Below are positions 1-9,959 of a stretch of 64,000 nt of DNA, one piece after another (position 1 is the stretch's first letter; every line of letters begins with the position of its first letter). This stretch comes from Bacillus thuringiensis (GTDB taxonomy: Bacteria; Bacillota; Bacilli; Bacillales; Bacillaceae_G). The notes below the pieces were generated by a model that saw nothing but the letters and a program-made list of their open reading frames with translations, was not told where the DNA came from and searched no databases. Where the stretch lies: the NCBI RefSeq assembly GCF_022095615.2, contig NZ_CP155559.1:2539501-2603500 (forward strand), written 5' to 3'. Both the position numbers and the translations under genes were made by a program.

Positions 1-46
1 CCATATTTGTATACTTATTAAGTTTCAATTTATCAATAATTGACAT
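1..46 (-). CDS. Start of an unidentified CDS cut by the window edge
   Basis: An ATG at 46-44 on the minus strand is preceded by a good AGGAAG-type ribosome binding site (about 53-59) and opens a frame reading MSIIDKLKLNKYTNM up to base 1. Only 15 residues are visible, so no family can be assigned. It is called real because of the RBS spacing and the lack of any other gene in the first 400 bases. Confidence 0.5.
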   Translation of the reverse strand, partial: MSIIDKLKLNKYTNM

Positions 47-369
47 AAAAATCTTCCTTTACATTCAAAATTCATTGTTTATACTTTTTCATACTGTTCT
101 AGTGTATTATATCTATTAAGAAAATCAAACTTTAATAGTTGTTTTCAAATTAAAATGTCACTTCATTAGCTTCTACTATTTCTTTATTATTTTCTAAATA
201 TAAAAAAGAGACTAGACTCAATTTTAAGCCCAGTCAATATCACTGTGTTTCCCTCTATTCAAAATTGCATTCCTATTTATTAATCCTCTACAATTTCATC
301 ACCTCTAACATAAAATTTATACATTCAAAAAGCATATTAGAAGAAAAATTTTTAAATCAAAATTAATAA
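47..369. other. Gene-free stretch
   Basis: AT-rich intergenic DNA between the edge gene, which reads leftwards, and the terminator of the N-acetyltransferase gene. I see no ORF with an RBS and no convincing structured element beyond the promoter region expected for the edge gene. Confidence 0.5.
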
Positions 370-401
370 AATAGCCGATTCTAAATAAGAACCGACTATT
401 T
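370..401 (-). terminator. Rho-independent terminator of the N-acetyltransferase gene
   Basis: On the minus strand AATAGTCGGTTCT pairs with AGAATCGGCTATT around a 5-base loop and is followed by a T-rich tract. It lies just after the stop codon at 408. Confidence 0.75.
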
Positions 402-407
402 GTTTCA

Positions 408-1175
408 TCACAACTCAATAGCAAATAAAGTATTTAAAAGCTCTCTATATTGCTCTTCTGTAATTTCACGTTTCGCTTTTTCACCGTGAATCATTTCAGT
501 TAAACTAGTATTTGTTATAGAGACATGGCCAGAGTCCGACAATTTGACTGCAATTGGTCCTTTATTGAAAATAGATTTCTCATCTTCTATTACTCTTCTT
601 TGAACCTCATTCACTACTGCCTCATCAATGATACGATTATAAAAAGCATGACAAACTTTCCATTCTCCATCAGCATCTATTCTTTCTAAAACGTAATTCC
701 CTTTACTCGTATCTTTTCGTCTCACTCGATACGTACCATTTTTAGAAGAAATAGACTCACCAGTAAAAGGTACAGGGACTAGAGGTACTAATGAAGCAAT
801 ACCTACATCAATTACGTATCGTACGTTATCATAATTTAGAATAATCGTTATATGTCCATCCTCAAGTGCCCATGTGTTTATATCATTTTTATATACGGTA
901 CCTAATGCGAGTTGTACATCATAACCACAATCTTGTAAAAAGTAGTAAAAAAGAGTATTTAATTCATAACAAAGTCCGCCGCGGTATCTAGTTAAAATTT
1001 TATCTTGTAAATTTTCCATAGTAATTGCATTCGTATTACGTGATATAACATCTAAATTCTCAAATGGTATAGTGTGTGCAAATGCAAAGAGAATTGTATT
1101 TAATTCTTCAAACTTTACTTCAGTACGCTCTGCAAGATTCAATCTTGTAAAAAGCTTATGTTGTAGACTTGTCAT
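408..1175 (-). CDS. nat: Arylamine N-acetyltransferase
   Basis: Cytosolic enzyme of the NAT family, which transfers acetyl from acetyl-CoA to arylamines and hydrazines and contributes to xenobiotic detoxification. The 255-residue length is normal. The Cys-His-Asp triad is visible: Cys69 in RGGLCYE, His108 in EDGHITI and Asp123 in VIDVGIAS. ATG 1175 is chosen because AAGGGGTG sits 6 bases upstream; a GTG nine bases earlier has no such spacing. The gene stands alone, with its own terminator at 370-401. Confidence 0.93.
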   Translation of the reverse strand: MTSLQHKLFTRLNLAERTEVKFEELNTILFAFAHTIPFENLDVISRNTNAITMENLQDKILTRYRGGLCYELNTLFYYFLQDCGYDVQLALGTVYKNDINTWALEDGHITIILNYDNVRYVIDVGIASLVPLVPVPFTGESISSKNGTYRVRRKDTSKGNYVLERIDADGEWKVCHAFYNRIIDEAVVNEVQRRVIEDEKSIFNKGPIAVKLSDSGHVSITNTSLTEMIHGEKAKREITEEQYRELLNTLFAIEL

Positions 1176-1313
1176 AGTCAGCACCCCTTAACATGTATAA
1201 GTTAAAATAGTATATGCTGATTGTAAATTTGATGGGGTACTGAAACAATGTACATTTCGTTTAACTGTACCGGTACAAAAAGTCTAGCCCACAAGATTAC
1301 TTAAGATAAGAAG

Positions 1314-1817
1314 CTACGAATACAAATTTAATAGTTTGTCTATGGGTAAATTATTATGATCGCTTAAATCAACAAAATACTGAAGCTGCCACATTTGGCT
1401 CTTTTTAGCTTGGTTGCTAACAGGGGTTTCCCAGATCGGATAAATCCTCATAGCCATCTTGCCTTTTTGATTTTGTGTTCTCAAGATTTTTTCCTTAAGA
1501 AGAATCTCTTTAGGGAAGATAAATTGTCCTAGTTTATTATCATCTATACAAGTGATAACTAATAAGTCAGGAGCAGCGTCATAAGAAAATGCTTGATTTT
1601 GCATATTATCATCTTTCTCCCAAAAAGAAACAAATTGCCCAATTTTATTAGGAGTAATTTTTGATACTCTAAAACGGATAGTCTTGCTATTTAAGTGAAA
1701 CAAACATCCTGCATATTCTGCGTTTTGCTTTTCTTCTTTTAGATTCGTAATCATTAAATTATTTGGTTTGTAAACTATATTGTTTAAATTTCGGATCGTA
1801 TCATTAAAATTGTTCAA
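1314..1817 (-). CDS. MepB family protein
   Basis: About 167 residues matching the MepB family, first named from the Staphylococcus aureus mepRAB locus, where it lies beside the MepA multidrug pump; its biochemical role is unknown. Family features seen are the AGCLFHLNSKTIRFR strand, the ITPNKIGQFVSFWEK block and the later IFPKEIL segment. A TTG start at 1817 follows a strong AAAGGGGGAG; ATG 1838 would give 174 residues but would place that RBS inside the gene. No mepR or mepA neighbour is present, so this is a stand-alone copy. Confidence 0.8.
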   Translation of the reverse strand: MNNFNDTIRNLNNIVYKPNNLMITNLKEEKQNAEYAGCLFHLNSKTIRFRVSKITPNKIGQFVSFWEKDDNMQNQAFSYDAAPDLLVITCIDDNKLGQFIFPKEILLKEKILRTQNQKGKMAMRIYPIWETPVSNQAKKSQMWQLQYFVDLSDHNNLPIDKLLNLYS

Positions 1818-1925
1818 AAAAACTCCCCCTTTATTCATTTCTTAGTTTACCACAAACATCAGTTCTTCTATATCGTATATAATCATGAACTAAGTGAAAT
1901 GGGGGAATTTAGCAGAATATAATTA

Positions 1926-2294
1926 TTACTTTAATGTACTTAGTTTTTCAATTGCTTGTTGTTCAGTTGGTAAATAAAAAATGTCTTTCCCTTTATTACA
2001 TTCATAAATAAAATCTTTTAAGCTTTTACTAGTATACATAGAGAAATCTCCAATGATAGCAATCTTTACCTTGTAGTTTATAAACTTTTGAAGGATATCG
2101 CCCGCCAGACATGTTTTTAGATCAAAGAAATCTTCACTTATTAAAGATTTATGGATAATAATATGTTTCGCATCTACCTCATATTGAACTGTTGCCATAG
2201 TATCTAATGCAGATTGAACATCGGATATTAATACCTTATCATTTCTAATGACCGCAATATTGATTCCATCGATTACTACTTTTTTTATTTCCAT
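1926..2294 (-). CDS. DUF4180 domain protein
   Basis: A 122-residue cytosolic protein covering the whole DUF4180 domain, including the central SEDFFDLKTCLAGDILQKF segment and the C-terminal FIYECNKGKDIFYL segment. The fold class is suggested by alternating strands and helices. The function is unknown. ATG 2294 has an AAAGGGGTGG RBS. It is a single gene with no obvious partner. Confidence 0.8.
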   Translation of the reverse strand: MEIKKVVIDGINIAVIRNDKVLISDVQSALDTMATVQYEVDAKHIIIHKSLISEDFFDLKTCLAGDILQKFINYKVKIAIIGDFSMYTSKSLKDFIYECNKGKDIFYLPTEQQAIEKLSTLK

Positions 2295-2469
2295 AGTCCC
2301 ACCCCTTTATAATGTACACGGTATGAGTAAAATTATTTTACAAAACTTCATATTAATCATAGATTAAATTAGCCGCAGCTATTAAAATTGCATCTTTTTT
2401 TATTGTAAATATAAATTTTCATCTTTCTAATACGGTCAATGAAATTTTTGAATATATATGAAATCGATT

Positions 2470-3165
2470 TTACTTGTTATAAAAATATTGTGGCGTAACA
2501 TAACTTAACAAACTATCCAAAGTGTTAATCTCGGCATATGGTTGTATTTTGGTAGTATTCTTGATTTTCTGAGGGTTAAACCACACACCTTTTATATTTG
2601 CATTTTGAGGACCAGCAATATCCTTTTCTAAGTCATCTCCAATAAATAATACATCTTTTGGTTGCACATTAAGCTTATTTAATGCTAGTTCAAATATACG
2701 TTTATCCGGTTTGCTAAATCCTACTTCTTCAGAAATAATGATCGTATCAAAGTAATCGTTTAAATTCGTGTTAATTATTTTAGCCCTTTGCCTCTGAGTT
2801 GAGCCATTTGTTATAATTCCAACTTCAAAGTGCTTCTTTATATGATGTAAGAAATGAATAGTATTTTTGTCTACTGAAAAACATTTAGGGAAATTATTAT
2901 TCCAAAAATCTTGGATATAATTGCGTGGCAATCTATACTTCGGCGGAAATTCATCAAACAATGATTCTAAAACTATTGTTTTATCACTCGTGCCGTATTC
3001 CCTTTTATCATATTCTTTGAATTTCTGTAACATATTGTTTTTAACTACATCATTAACATCCCCATAACACTTCTCTAAAACAAATAAAAACAATTTATCT
3101 ACTGCCTTATCCCTATCAAGTAACGTGTCATCTAAATCAAACAGCATAGCTTTATAACCCCTCAA
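2470..3165 (-). CDS. HAD-superfamily hydrolase (YjjG-like)
   Basis: Haloacid dehalogenase-type phosphatase of about 231 residues, probably acting on small phosphorylated metabolites such as nucleotides. Motif I is FDLDDTLLD near the N-terminus, motif II is IITNGS, motif III is the Lys in GFSKPDKRIF, and motif IV is FIGDDLEKDIAG. The insert after motif I is an alpha-helical cap typical of subfamily I. The TTG at 3165 keeps the RGYKAM strand expected before motif I; ATG 3147 has a better placed GAGGGG but would remove that strand. Confidence 0.85.
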   Translation of the reverse strand: MRGYKAMLFDLDDTLLDRDKAVDKLFLFVLEKCYGDVNDVVKNNMLQKFKEYDKREYGTSDKTIVLESLFDEFPPKYRLPRNYIQDFWNNNFPKCFSVDKNTIHFLHHIKKHFEVGIITNGSTQRQRAKIINTNLNDYFDTIIISEEVGFSKPDKRIFELALNKLNVQPKDVLFIGDDLEKDIAGPQNANIKGVWFNPQKIKNTTKIQPYAEINTLDSLLSYVTPQYFYNK

Positions 3166-3601
3166 ATCATTTCACAACCTTTCTAGTATTATGTACATCT
3201 CTCCAAGTTCGTACCTTTAAACTTTTGGTTTAGCAAGAGCACTGTTATGTAGTGATTAAAAATTAAACAGAAACTAGACAAAAAATCCAAAGTTTGTGGC
3301 ACATACTCTAGTGTTACGGTAACTTCTTCTATATTGAAACCCTTTTCCCTCTTCTGGTAAAGAAGCAAAAGTATATTTTCACATAGTTTAAGAAACTATA
3401 TATATTTCACATTATTATACATTAGCTTTTCGTAAATATTGATCGTTCAGCTTTTTATACGATAAGTTTTTTCAAGCATACAATTATTTCTCCATAACAA
3501 AGTAAATGGAGCTAATACGTTAAACATCCTATGAAGTTTCCTACTGTATCTCCACATAAACTCCAGATAGTATGGCTATAATGACTATCAGAGGTGATAT
3601 T
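3166..3601. other. Long intergenic region before the two-component system
   Basis: About 430 bases with no ORF that has both an RBS and coding character. It separates the minus-strand HAD gene from the plus-strand regulator gene, so it should hold both promoters, but I do not see a clear -35/-10 pair or palindrome. Confidence 0.4.
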
Positions 3602-4267
3602 ATGAAAAACTATCATATTCTCGTGGTAGAGGACGATCAAGAAATCCAGGAATTAATTAAACAATTTTTAATGACACAACAGTATACAGTGGTAGTCGCT
3701 TCAGATGGCCTAGAGGGTATGACACAATTTAATAAGCAATCATTTGATTTAATTCTTCTAGATGTCATGATGCCTAATCTTAATGGGTTTGAAGTTTCTA
3801 AAATGATTCGAAGCCAGTCAAACGTACCAATCATTATGCTAACTGCGTTGGAAGAAGAGGAAGATCAAATGAAAGGATTCGATCTTGGGATCGATGATTA
3901 TATAACAAAACCCTTTTCATTTCATGTTTTGATTAGACGAGTCGAAGCTGTACTTAGAAGAAGTTATGATAAAAATGGCAATAATCATTTAATATTTAAA
4001 GAAGTGCGCATTGATGTTGATGCTTATAGAGTATATGTAAATGACGTTGAAGTTTTGTTAACGACAAAAGAGTTTGAAATTCTACAACTACTATTTCAAA
4101 ATGAGAGAAAAGTACTTACAAGAGAAAATATCGTAGAAAAAGTTTGGGGATACGATTATTTTGGAGAAACACGAATAATTGATACACATATTAAAAACCT
4201 TCGTAAAAAACTAGCTATCCCCTACATTAAAACAATAAAGGGTATTGGTTATAAAGTTGATGAATAA
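3602..4267 (+). CDS. OmpR/PhoB-family response regulator
   Basis: A 221-residue regulator with receiver domain 1-120 and winged-helix DNA-binding domain about 130-221. Acidic pocket Asp11/Asp12, phosphoacceptor Asp54 (LLLDVMMP), Thr81 and Lys103 are all present, so it should be phosphorylated normally. ATG 3602 is preceded by AGAGGTGAT; a longer frame from 3572 lacks an RBS. The stop overlaps the kinase start in ATGAATAA, which indicates translational coupling with its partner kinase. The target genes are not evident; the beta-lactamase downstream is a candidate only by proximity. Confidence 0.9.
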   Translation: MKNYHILVVEDDQEIQELIKQFLMTQQYTVVVASDGLEGMTQFNKQSFDLILLDVMMPNLNGFEVSKMIRSQSNVPIIMLTALEEEEDQMKGFDLGIDDYITKPFSFHVLIRRVEAVLRRSYDKNGNNHLIFKEVRIDVDAYRVYVNDVEVLLTTKEFEILQLLFQNERKVLTRENIVEKVWGYDYFGETRIIDTHIKNLRKKLAIPYIKTIKGIGYKVDE

Positions 4268-5732
4268 AATTTTAAAAATCATGAAGATGAAGCAAATAAC
4301 TTATAAACTCTTTATGACTACATCTCTCATTTTGTTATCCTTTGCAGTATTGATTTATTTAACTCTATACTTCTTTCTCCCTACGTTTTATGAACAATAC
4401 AAAACAGATCAACTTCAAACAGGGATAAAAGAAATAATTGATAAATCTAAAGATCTTACGTTTCAAGATGCTATCCCACTTTTTGATGAATACGCAAAAA
4501 AAAATAATGCGATGCTTTCGCTTCAAAATAAAGAAGGAGTAATTATTTACTCGCCTTCATTTTCTTTTATTCAAAGTGGTACACAAACGACAGTAGTTAC
4601 TAAAGCCACACGATTTGAGAATGCAGGTACCATTAGTAATTCATATAACGTTACGGAACCAATTCAATTCCAAGATGGTAGTTTAACCCTTGTAGTGTTC
4701 GCAACATTTCAACCGATTGATGAGGCTTCGCAGGTATTAGTGCGCTTTCTCCCCTATATTAGTATCATTGTGCTCGTTATTGGTATAGGGAGTGCTTATT
4801 TCTATTCCAGGTTTATTACAAAGCCACTTATTTATATTAATGAGGGTGCACAAAAGATGGCAAATTTAGATTTCTCCGAAAAAATTGAGGTTCGCTCTAC
4901 AGATGAGTTAGGAGAGTTATCTAATAGTTTGAACGACATGTCTATTAACTTACAACAAGCTATGTTCGATTTAAAAAAAGCAAATGAACAATTAAAAAAT
5001 GATATTGAAAAAGAAAGAGAAATAGAAACAAAACGCAGAGAGTTTTTTGCGATTGTAGCACATGAATTAAAGTCCCCTCTTACTGTAATGAAAGGGTACT
5101 TAGAAGGGATGATATACAATATTGGCCCTTATCAAAATCGTGATCAATATTTAAAGAAAAATCATCAAATTATTGAAAGTATGGAACAATTAGTTCGTGA
5201 AATTTTAAGCATGTCTAAGTTAGAACAACACACTTTCAAACTAAAAATAGAAGAAGTTAATCTTTCAAAGTCATTAGGTACAATCACAAAAGATCTCGAA
5301 TTTTTCGCTTCTCAAAAAAGCATCCAAATAATAAAAGAAATTGACTCTGACTTTTCTATTTATACAGATCGTGTTCTTTTTGAAAAAGCATGTAAAAATA
5401 TTATCCATAATGCGGTTATGTATTCACCACATAATGAAAAGGTCTATATAAAATTAAGTGAGGATACTAAACAAGGTCAATTCAAAATGCAAATTATAAA
5501 TACAGGTGTCAATATTAAAAATGAAGATATACAACAAATTTTCAAACCATTTTATCGAATTGAAAAATCAAGGAATCGAAATACTGGAGGAAGTGGTTTG
5601 GGGTTATATATTGTTAAACAAATTCTTGAAACACTAGATATAAAATATTCTATAAAAAATACGGAACATAGCGTGGAATTTTGTATGAAAATTCCATTAT
5701 CAAAACAAAAAACAAACAAACTCCCCTCTTAG
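4260..5732 (+). CDS. Membrane sensor histidine kinase
   Basis: A 491-residue class I kinase, partner of the preceding regulator. Transmembrane helices lie at about 20-42 and 166-186 and bracket an extracytoplasmic sensor domain of some 120 residues. A HAMP region (about 187-240), a DHp domain with His268 in FFAIVAHELKSPL, and a catalytic domain with N-box IIHNAVMYSP and G-box GGSGLGLYI follow. ATG 4260 overlaps the regulator stop; an upstream start at 4245 is less likely. The signal is unknown. A terminator follows directly. Confidence 0.9.
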   Translation: MNKILKIMKMKQITYKLFMTTSLILLSFAVLIYLTLYFFLPTFYEQYKTDQLQTGIKEIIDKSKDLTFQDAIPLFDEYAKKNNAMLSLQNKEGVIIYSPSFSFIQSGTQTTVVTKATRFENAGTISNSYNVTEPIQFQDGSLTLVVFATFQPIDEASQVLVRFLPYISIIVLVIGIGSAYFYSRFITKPLIYINEGAQKMANLDFSEKIEVRSTDELGELSNSLNDMSINLQQAMFDLKKANEQLKNDIEKEREIETKRREFFAIVAHELKSPLTVMKGYLEGMIYNIGPYQNRDQYLKKNHQIIESMEQLVREILSMSKLEQHTFKLKIEEVNLSKSLGTITKDLEFFASQKSIQIIKEIDSDFSIYTDRVLFEKACKNIIHNAVMYSPHNEKVYIKLSEDTKQGQFKMQIINTGVNIKNEDIQQIFKPFYRIEKSRNRNTGGSGLGLYIVKQILETLDIKYSIKNTEHSVEFCMKIPLSKQKTNKLPS

Positions 5733-5756
5733 TGGGACGAGTTTGTTTGTTTTTTG
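5711..5756 (+). terminator. Terminator of the two-component operon
   Basis: ACAAACAAACTC and GAGTTTGTTTGT pair around a loop and run into TTTTTT, starting inside the last codons of the kinase gene. Confidence 0.85.
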
Positions 5757-5813
5757 TAGTAAGTATAAACTTATTAGGAACTATTAGACTAGCTTTTCGT
5801 TTTATGACGTATG

Positions 5814-5960
5814 CTATTTTCTAAATGGCGATCGTGGATAAGGAGCGAACGGAAAAATGAAACGATATCTTCGTTTACGTTTCTCTAATATACAATCATC
5901 ATAGGCACTCTTCGCAGCCTGAACTTGCTCTTCTTTTGTATTATGGAACAAATGTGTTAC
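5814..5960 (-). pseudogene. 48-codon coding remnant without a start
   Basis: A minus-strand frame ends at a TAG (5816-5814) and reads a protein-like sequence containing HNTKEEQVQAAKSAYDDC and a basic segment EKRKRRYR. A stop lies immediately upstream of codon 1 and there is no ATG or GTG with an RBS, so it looks like the 3' end of a decayed gene. The family is not recognised. It could also be chance. Confidence 0.3.
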
Positions 5961-6004
5961 TTAGATTGTCTATTACCTATAAAAAGGTATTGTTGGTAGT
6001 TCAC

Positions 6005-6034
6005 TCATTTTGTAATGTAAGAAATACAAAATGA
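6005..6034. promoter_or_regulatory. Inverted repeat upstream of the beta-lactamase gene
   Basis: TCATTTTGTA and TACAAAATGA form perfect 10-base arms around a 10-base spacer, about 85 bases before the beta-lactamase start. The shape suits a dimeric repressor site; a BlaI-type operator is possible but not shown. Confidence 0.45.
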
Positions 6035-6119
6035 ATGCTATCCAGTACATTTGTTAATTATATCGGTATGTAAAATACCTAAACAAAATCCATATATTCT
6101 TGAAAGAGGTTGAAAATGT

Positions 6120-7061
6120 ATGATAGTTTCAAGGGGATTTTTTCACATCGCACATTATAAAAAGATGCTACCTGTAGTATTACTTTCATGTGCAACGCTT
6201 ATAGGTTGTTCCAATAGTAATATTCAATCCGAACCACCGAAACAAACAAAACAAGAAAATACAAGTAATCATTCTTTTGTAAATCTGGAAAAAGAATATG
6301 ATGCTAAACTTGGTATTTATGCATTGAACACAGGTACGAATCAAACTGTTACTTATCGTTCAGATGAACGGTTTGCATACGCATCTACTCACAAAGCCCT
6401 TGCTGTGGGAGTACTGTTACAAAAGAACTCAATAGAAGATTTAAATCAAAGAATTAAGTATACTAGCAAAGATCTTGTTAATTACAATCCAATTACAGAA
6501 AAATATGTAGATTCAGGTATGACTCTGAAGGAGCTTGCAGATGCTTCCATTCGATATAGTGATAATACTGCGCTAAATCTTATTCTTAAACAATTAGGTG
6601 GGCCCAGTGAATTCAAAAAATCACTGAGAGAAATAGGAGATACGGTTACAAATCCTGAACGTTTTGAACCAGAATTAAACGAAGTGCAGCCAGGAGACAC
6701 TCGTGATACTAGTAGCCCAAAGGCATTAGCTACTAGTCTTCAAACTTACGCGCTAGGTGATATCCTTCCAATTGAGAAAAGGGATTTTTTAATAGATTTG
6801 ATGAAAAGAAATACTACGGGGGACAACTTAATTCGTGCTGGGGTTCCAAAAGAATGGGAAGTAGCCGATAAAACCGGCTCTGGCTCTTATGGAACTCGAA
6901 ATGATATCGCGATCATTTGGCCACCAAATAAAAAACCGATTATTCTTACGATACTTTCTAATCATGCTGAAGAGGATGCGAAATATGATGATAAACTTAT
7001 TGCAGATGCAACTAAAATAGTGTTAGATTCTTTACAAGTAACGAATAAATCAAAGGAATGA
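6120..7061 (+). CDS. bla: Class A beta-lactamase, lipoprotein (BlaIII type)
   Basis: A 313-residue secreted and lipid-anchored serine beta-lactamase that hydrolyses penicillins and related beta-lactams outside the membrane. A signal peptide ends in the lipobox LIGC with Cys30. Active-site motifs are STHK (Ser89, Lys92; Ambler 70 and 73), SDN (147-149), FEPELN with general base Glu183 (Ambler 166) and KTGSG (251-255), so it should be active. The N-terminal PVVLLSCATLIGCSNSN resembles the B. cereus beta-lactamase III. An out-of-frame ATG lies 4 bases before the start; GAGG sits about 10 bases upstream of ATG 6120. Confidence 0.95.
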   Translation: MIVSRGFFHIAHYKKMLPVVLLSCATLIGCSNSNIQSEPPKQTKQENTSNHSFVNLEKEYDAKLGIYALNTGTNQTVTYRSDERFAYASTHKALAVGVLLQKNSIEDLNQRIKYTSKDLVNYNPITEKYVDSGMTLKELADASIRYSDNTALNLILKQLGGPSEFKKSLREIGDTVTNPERFEPELNEVQPGDTRDTSSPKALATSLQTYALGDILPIEKRDFLIDLMKRNTTGDNLIRAGVPKEWEVADKTGSGSYGTRNDIAIIWPPNKKPIILTILSNHAEEDAKYDDKLIADATKIVLDSLQVTNKSKE

Positions 7062-7151
7062 GTTTAAACTGTGCCTATTTTATGGCACATATAGGTTGAA
7101 AGATTTGTACGTATCTAAACGCCAAGAAGTGTAAGCGTGTTTTTAGGAAAC

Positions 7152-7173
7152 GAAGGAGGCAAAAGCCTCCTTC
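7152..7173 (+). terminator. Hairpin downstream of bla
   Basis: GAAGGAGGC and GCCTCCTTC form a perfect 9-bp stem with an AAAA loop. It lacks a strong T tract, so it may be a weak terminator or an RNA-stabilising hairpin; a smaller TGTGCC/GGCACA stem lies nearer the stop. Confidence 0.5.
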
Positions 7174-7275
7174 TAATCTAATCGAACCCTCATCCCGCCA
7201 CATCGGAGTGGTCTTTCACGTTCAAATCTCCTATTTAGAGTTAATATTATACGTTTCCTCTCACCTTCAACCATT

Positions 7276-8436
7276 CTACTGCTCAATCATATTGCGCGAA
7301 TTTTTAGACTTTCCGTTTGTAGCTATATTAATCGAGACATTTAAATCTAATTCTTTATTTTGAAGGGATATCCCCCCTTTTTTTGTGTGTTTTTTCCATA
7401 ATTTATAATTTTGCCGATATAAGGAATGTGATAACTGATACGTGTCAATCCCTCTTTCAATTCCTTTTCGGTACGTTTTTTTTACTTCTTTCTCAACTTG
7501 GTTCTCTGCAATTTTCTTAATATCATTTACAGGCATAGAGTTTATTAATTGAAAAATATCAGCATCGAAATGGATGTTCATAAGCATGCGCAACTTTCCA
7601 TTTTTCACAAAATGTTTTGTATCTATCTTCGGATTTTTCAATACTATATGTCCAATAATTTTCTCATTAAATTTTAATAGTAATGGAGCTCGTTTCGTAT
7701 TTTCATCCGTCCAGCGAATCCCAGCAATATCATGGCTGTTTAAATCATTTATATAGGATTCATCACTTATAAAACCATAACCACTAAATTTTAACATCGG
7801 AAATGATGTATGTCCTTTTTTCCAATATGTTTTAGTCGTAGCTAAGAATGGAATGCGCGTTGTCATCCCCGGTTCATAATAATTTCTCTGGAATTTATAT
7901 AAAGGTAAAGGATCTATTATTGTATATTGCTTAGTTATCTCTTGTGGTAAATTAATGATTGTATATAATTGAGAAATATTTAAAATATTATTGTTCGCTA
8001 ATATATTTTCTAAAGGTTCCTTAGTCCCAAATACCCACATTGTATCTCGAAATTGAAAAAAACGAGAGAAAAAATCATTAAATTGATTTAGGTCACCATG
8101 TTTTAGAAATCTTTCCGTTACAACAATTGTTTTGAGGTGCTCCCATGAAATTTCTTGTTGAGCACCTTTATAAAAATCAAATGCTGCCTCATCTAAAATG
8201 GGTCCTTTTCCCTTTCCAATATAAGCCTGGCTATAATTACGGGTAGTACTCCCTTCTTGTTTAGCTATGTTAGAAAAATTAATAAATTGCGGACGGATGA
8301 TATAATTATTATCTTTAAAATCGATACCTAGACTATTTATATATAAAACATGATGCAATTCTCTTTGATCCCAACACCCTGTTAGAAACGTACACATTAT
8401 AAAAAGAAATATCACTATTCTTTTATTTTTCTTCAT
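7276..8436 (-). CDS. Ger(x)C-family germinant receptor lipoprotein (GerC subunit)
   Basis: A 386-residue C subunit of a GerA-type spore germinant receptor. The signal peptide ends in FLTGC, so Cys21 should be acylated and the protein anchored on the outer face of the inner spore membrane. The CWDQRELH start and the [21 protein letters not shown] region near the C-terminus are typical of the family. Its start overlaps the end of the A gene by 14 bases, as in ger operons. Because the A subunit upstream is frameshifted, this subunit may lack a functional partner. Confidence 0.9.
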   Translation of the reverse strand: MKKNKRIVIFLFIMCTFLTGCWDQRELHHVLYINSLGIDFKDNNYIIRPQFINFSNIAKQEGSTTRNYSQAYIGKGKGPILDEAAFDFYKGAQQEISWEHLKTIVVTERFLKHGDLNQFNDFFSRFFQFRDTMWVFGTKEPLENILANNNILNISQLYTIINLPQEITKQYTIIDPLPLYKFQRNYYEPGMTTRIPFLATTKTYWKKGHTSFPMLKFSGYGFISDESYINDLNSHDIAGIRWTDENTKRAPLLLKFNEKIIGHIVLKNPKIDTKHFVKNGKLRMLMNIHFDADIFQLINSMPVNDIKKIAENQVEKEVKKTYRKGIERGIDTYQLSHSLYRQNYKLWKKHTKKGGISLQNKELDLNVSINIATNGKSKNSRNMIEQ

Positions 8437-9903
8437 TGGTACTCTCTCTTTTCCTTGTATTATCTTGCGTATGCAACTCTTTAGGTCTTTTTTTCATATA
8501 CGTAAAAGGAATTCTAAATGTGGCTGCTAGCATACTTTTAAATACAGGGGGTGAATATGGTGTAAAGAATGGAACTCCAAAAGAGCGTAAATTTACTACA
8601 TGTATCACCATTACAAGGACACAAAAGATAAATCCTACTATGCCTAATAAAGAAGAAACTACGAATACTGTATATCGTAATATACTTATTATTCCTGTGA
8701 CTGACTGATTAGTTAAGGCAAATGTCGAAACAACTGAAATTGCTATTATAATGACCATAGATGCTGAAACAATTCCAGCACTAATGGCGGCTTGTCCAAT
8801 AATCAATCCCCCTACCACAGATAATGTTTGACCAAATACCGCAGGAACACGCAATCCTGCTTGCCTCAAAACTTCAAATAAGGTCATCATTATTAGCCCT
8901 TCTAAAGGAGCAGGAAAAGGAATCCCTTCTCTTGATAAGCTTAATGTAGCTAACAACGTATAGGGAATCTGATCTGGATGATATGTAATTAATGCTATCC
9001 AAATTCCTGGAAGAAATATAGAAATTGCTATCCCCAAAAGACTTACAAGCCGTACAAAGCTACCGAATATATAGAAAAAATCTTGATCTTCAGATGTATT
9101 CACAAAAAAAGGAAATGTAACTGGAGCAATAGTGGCTGTCGGTGACCCTTCGACTAATAAAATAAAACGCCCATACAACAAACAATTCACAGCATAATCA
9201 GGACGTCCTGTATATTCAACTAAAGGAAATACACTAAATTGATTGTTTGTAATTAATTCTTCAATCTGTGCACTTGAAACAATCCCATCTATTTTAATTT
9301 GCCTTAATTTTAATCGAACTTGATTAATGATATCTCGGGATGCAATATCTTTTAAATACAAGAGGGCTACTTTAGTTTGTGTTCTTTCGCCAATAATAAA
9401 TTCTTCATAACTAAGAGAACTCGTTTTTAGTCTTTTTCTAATTAATCCTATATTTATATTTAATTCTTCAACAAATCCATCACGCCCACCACGAATGGTC
9501 ATCTCTGTATTTGTTTGTTCAACTGATCTTGTAGGTATTTGAGAAATATCAATTATATATCCTTGTTTAAATTCTTCAAAAATAATGAGGAGGTTACCTT
9601 CAAAAATAATCTGAGAGATAGTTTCATTCGAATTTACTATATCTAATTTCTTTACTGATAACTGGGGAATTAATGATGAAAGGTTAAATTTCTACCGATA
9701 CTATTACTTAAAAGCCCTTTGCAAACCTGAGACGATGTGGCTTGTTTTAATTTTGTATTGTCAATTAAGGTTTGACAATACAAAAACAATACTGACCTCG
9801 TTTTTTCTTCCTCATCCAATTCACGCTTTATTATTTTTACATCGTTGCATGCTTCAAACCACTCTAGTATTACCTTCTCGTTTAATTCTACTCGTTTGTT
9901 CAT
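8423..9903 (-). pseudogene. GerA-family germinant receptor A subunit, frameshifted
   Basis: Two frames together make one GerA subunit of about 490 residues. The first (9903-9670) begins with a good GAAGGAGA RBS and encodes the N-terminal start, including the FEACND segment and the LIDNTKL block. The second is open from about 9691 to 8423 and encodes the remainder: a soluble N-terminal part, PDYAVNCLLYGR, and the multi-pass domain with GIPFPAPLEGLIMM. The join lies near 9690-9715 and needs one extra base to restore the frame. An internal ATG at 9502 would give only a truncated protein. The family usually ranges 480-540 residues. Confidence 0.85.
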
Positions 9904-9959
9904 CTACGTTGTCTCCTTCAAACTCAGCAACCTTATGTAAAATATATTCTCATACTCTT

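Noticed and set aside
1218..1235. AATTTGATGGGGTA, similar to the right end of the IS231-like cassette
   Set aside because: Only about ten bases match and there is no partner repeat or target duplication, so it is probably chance.
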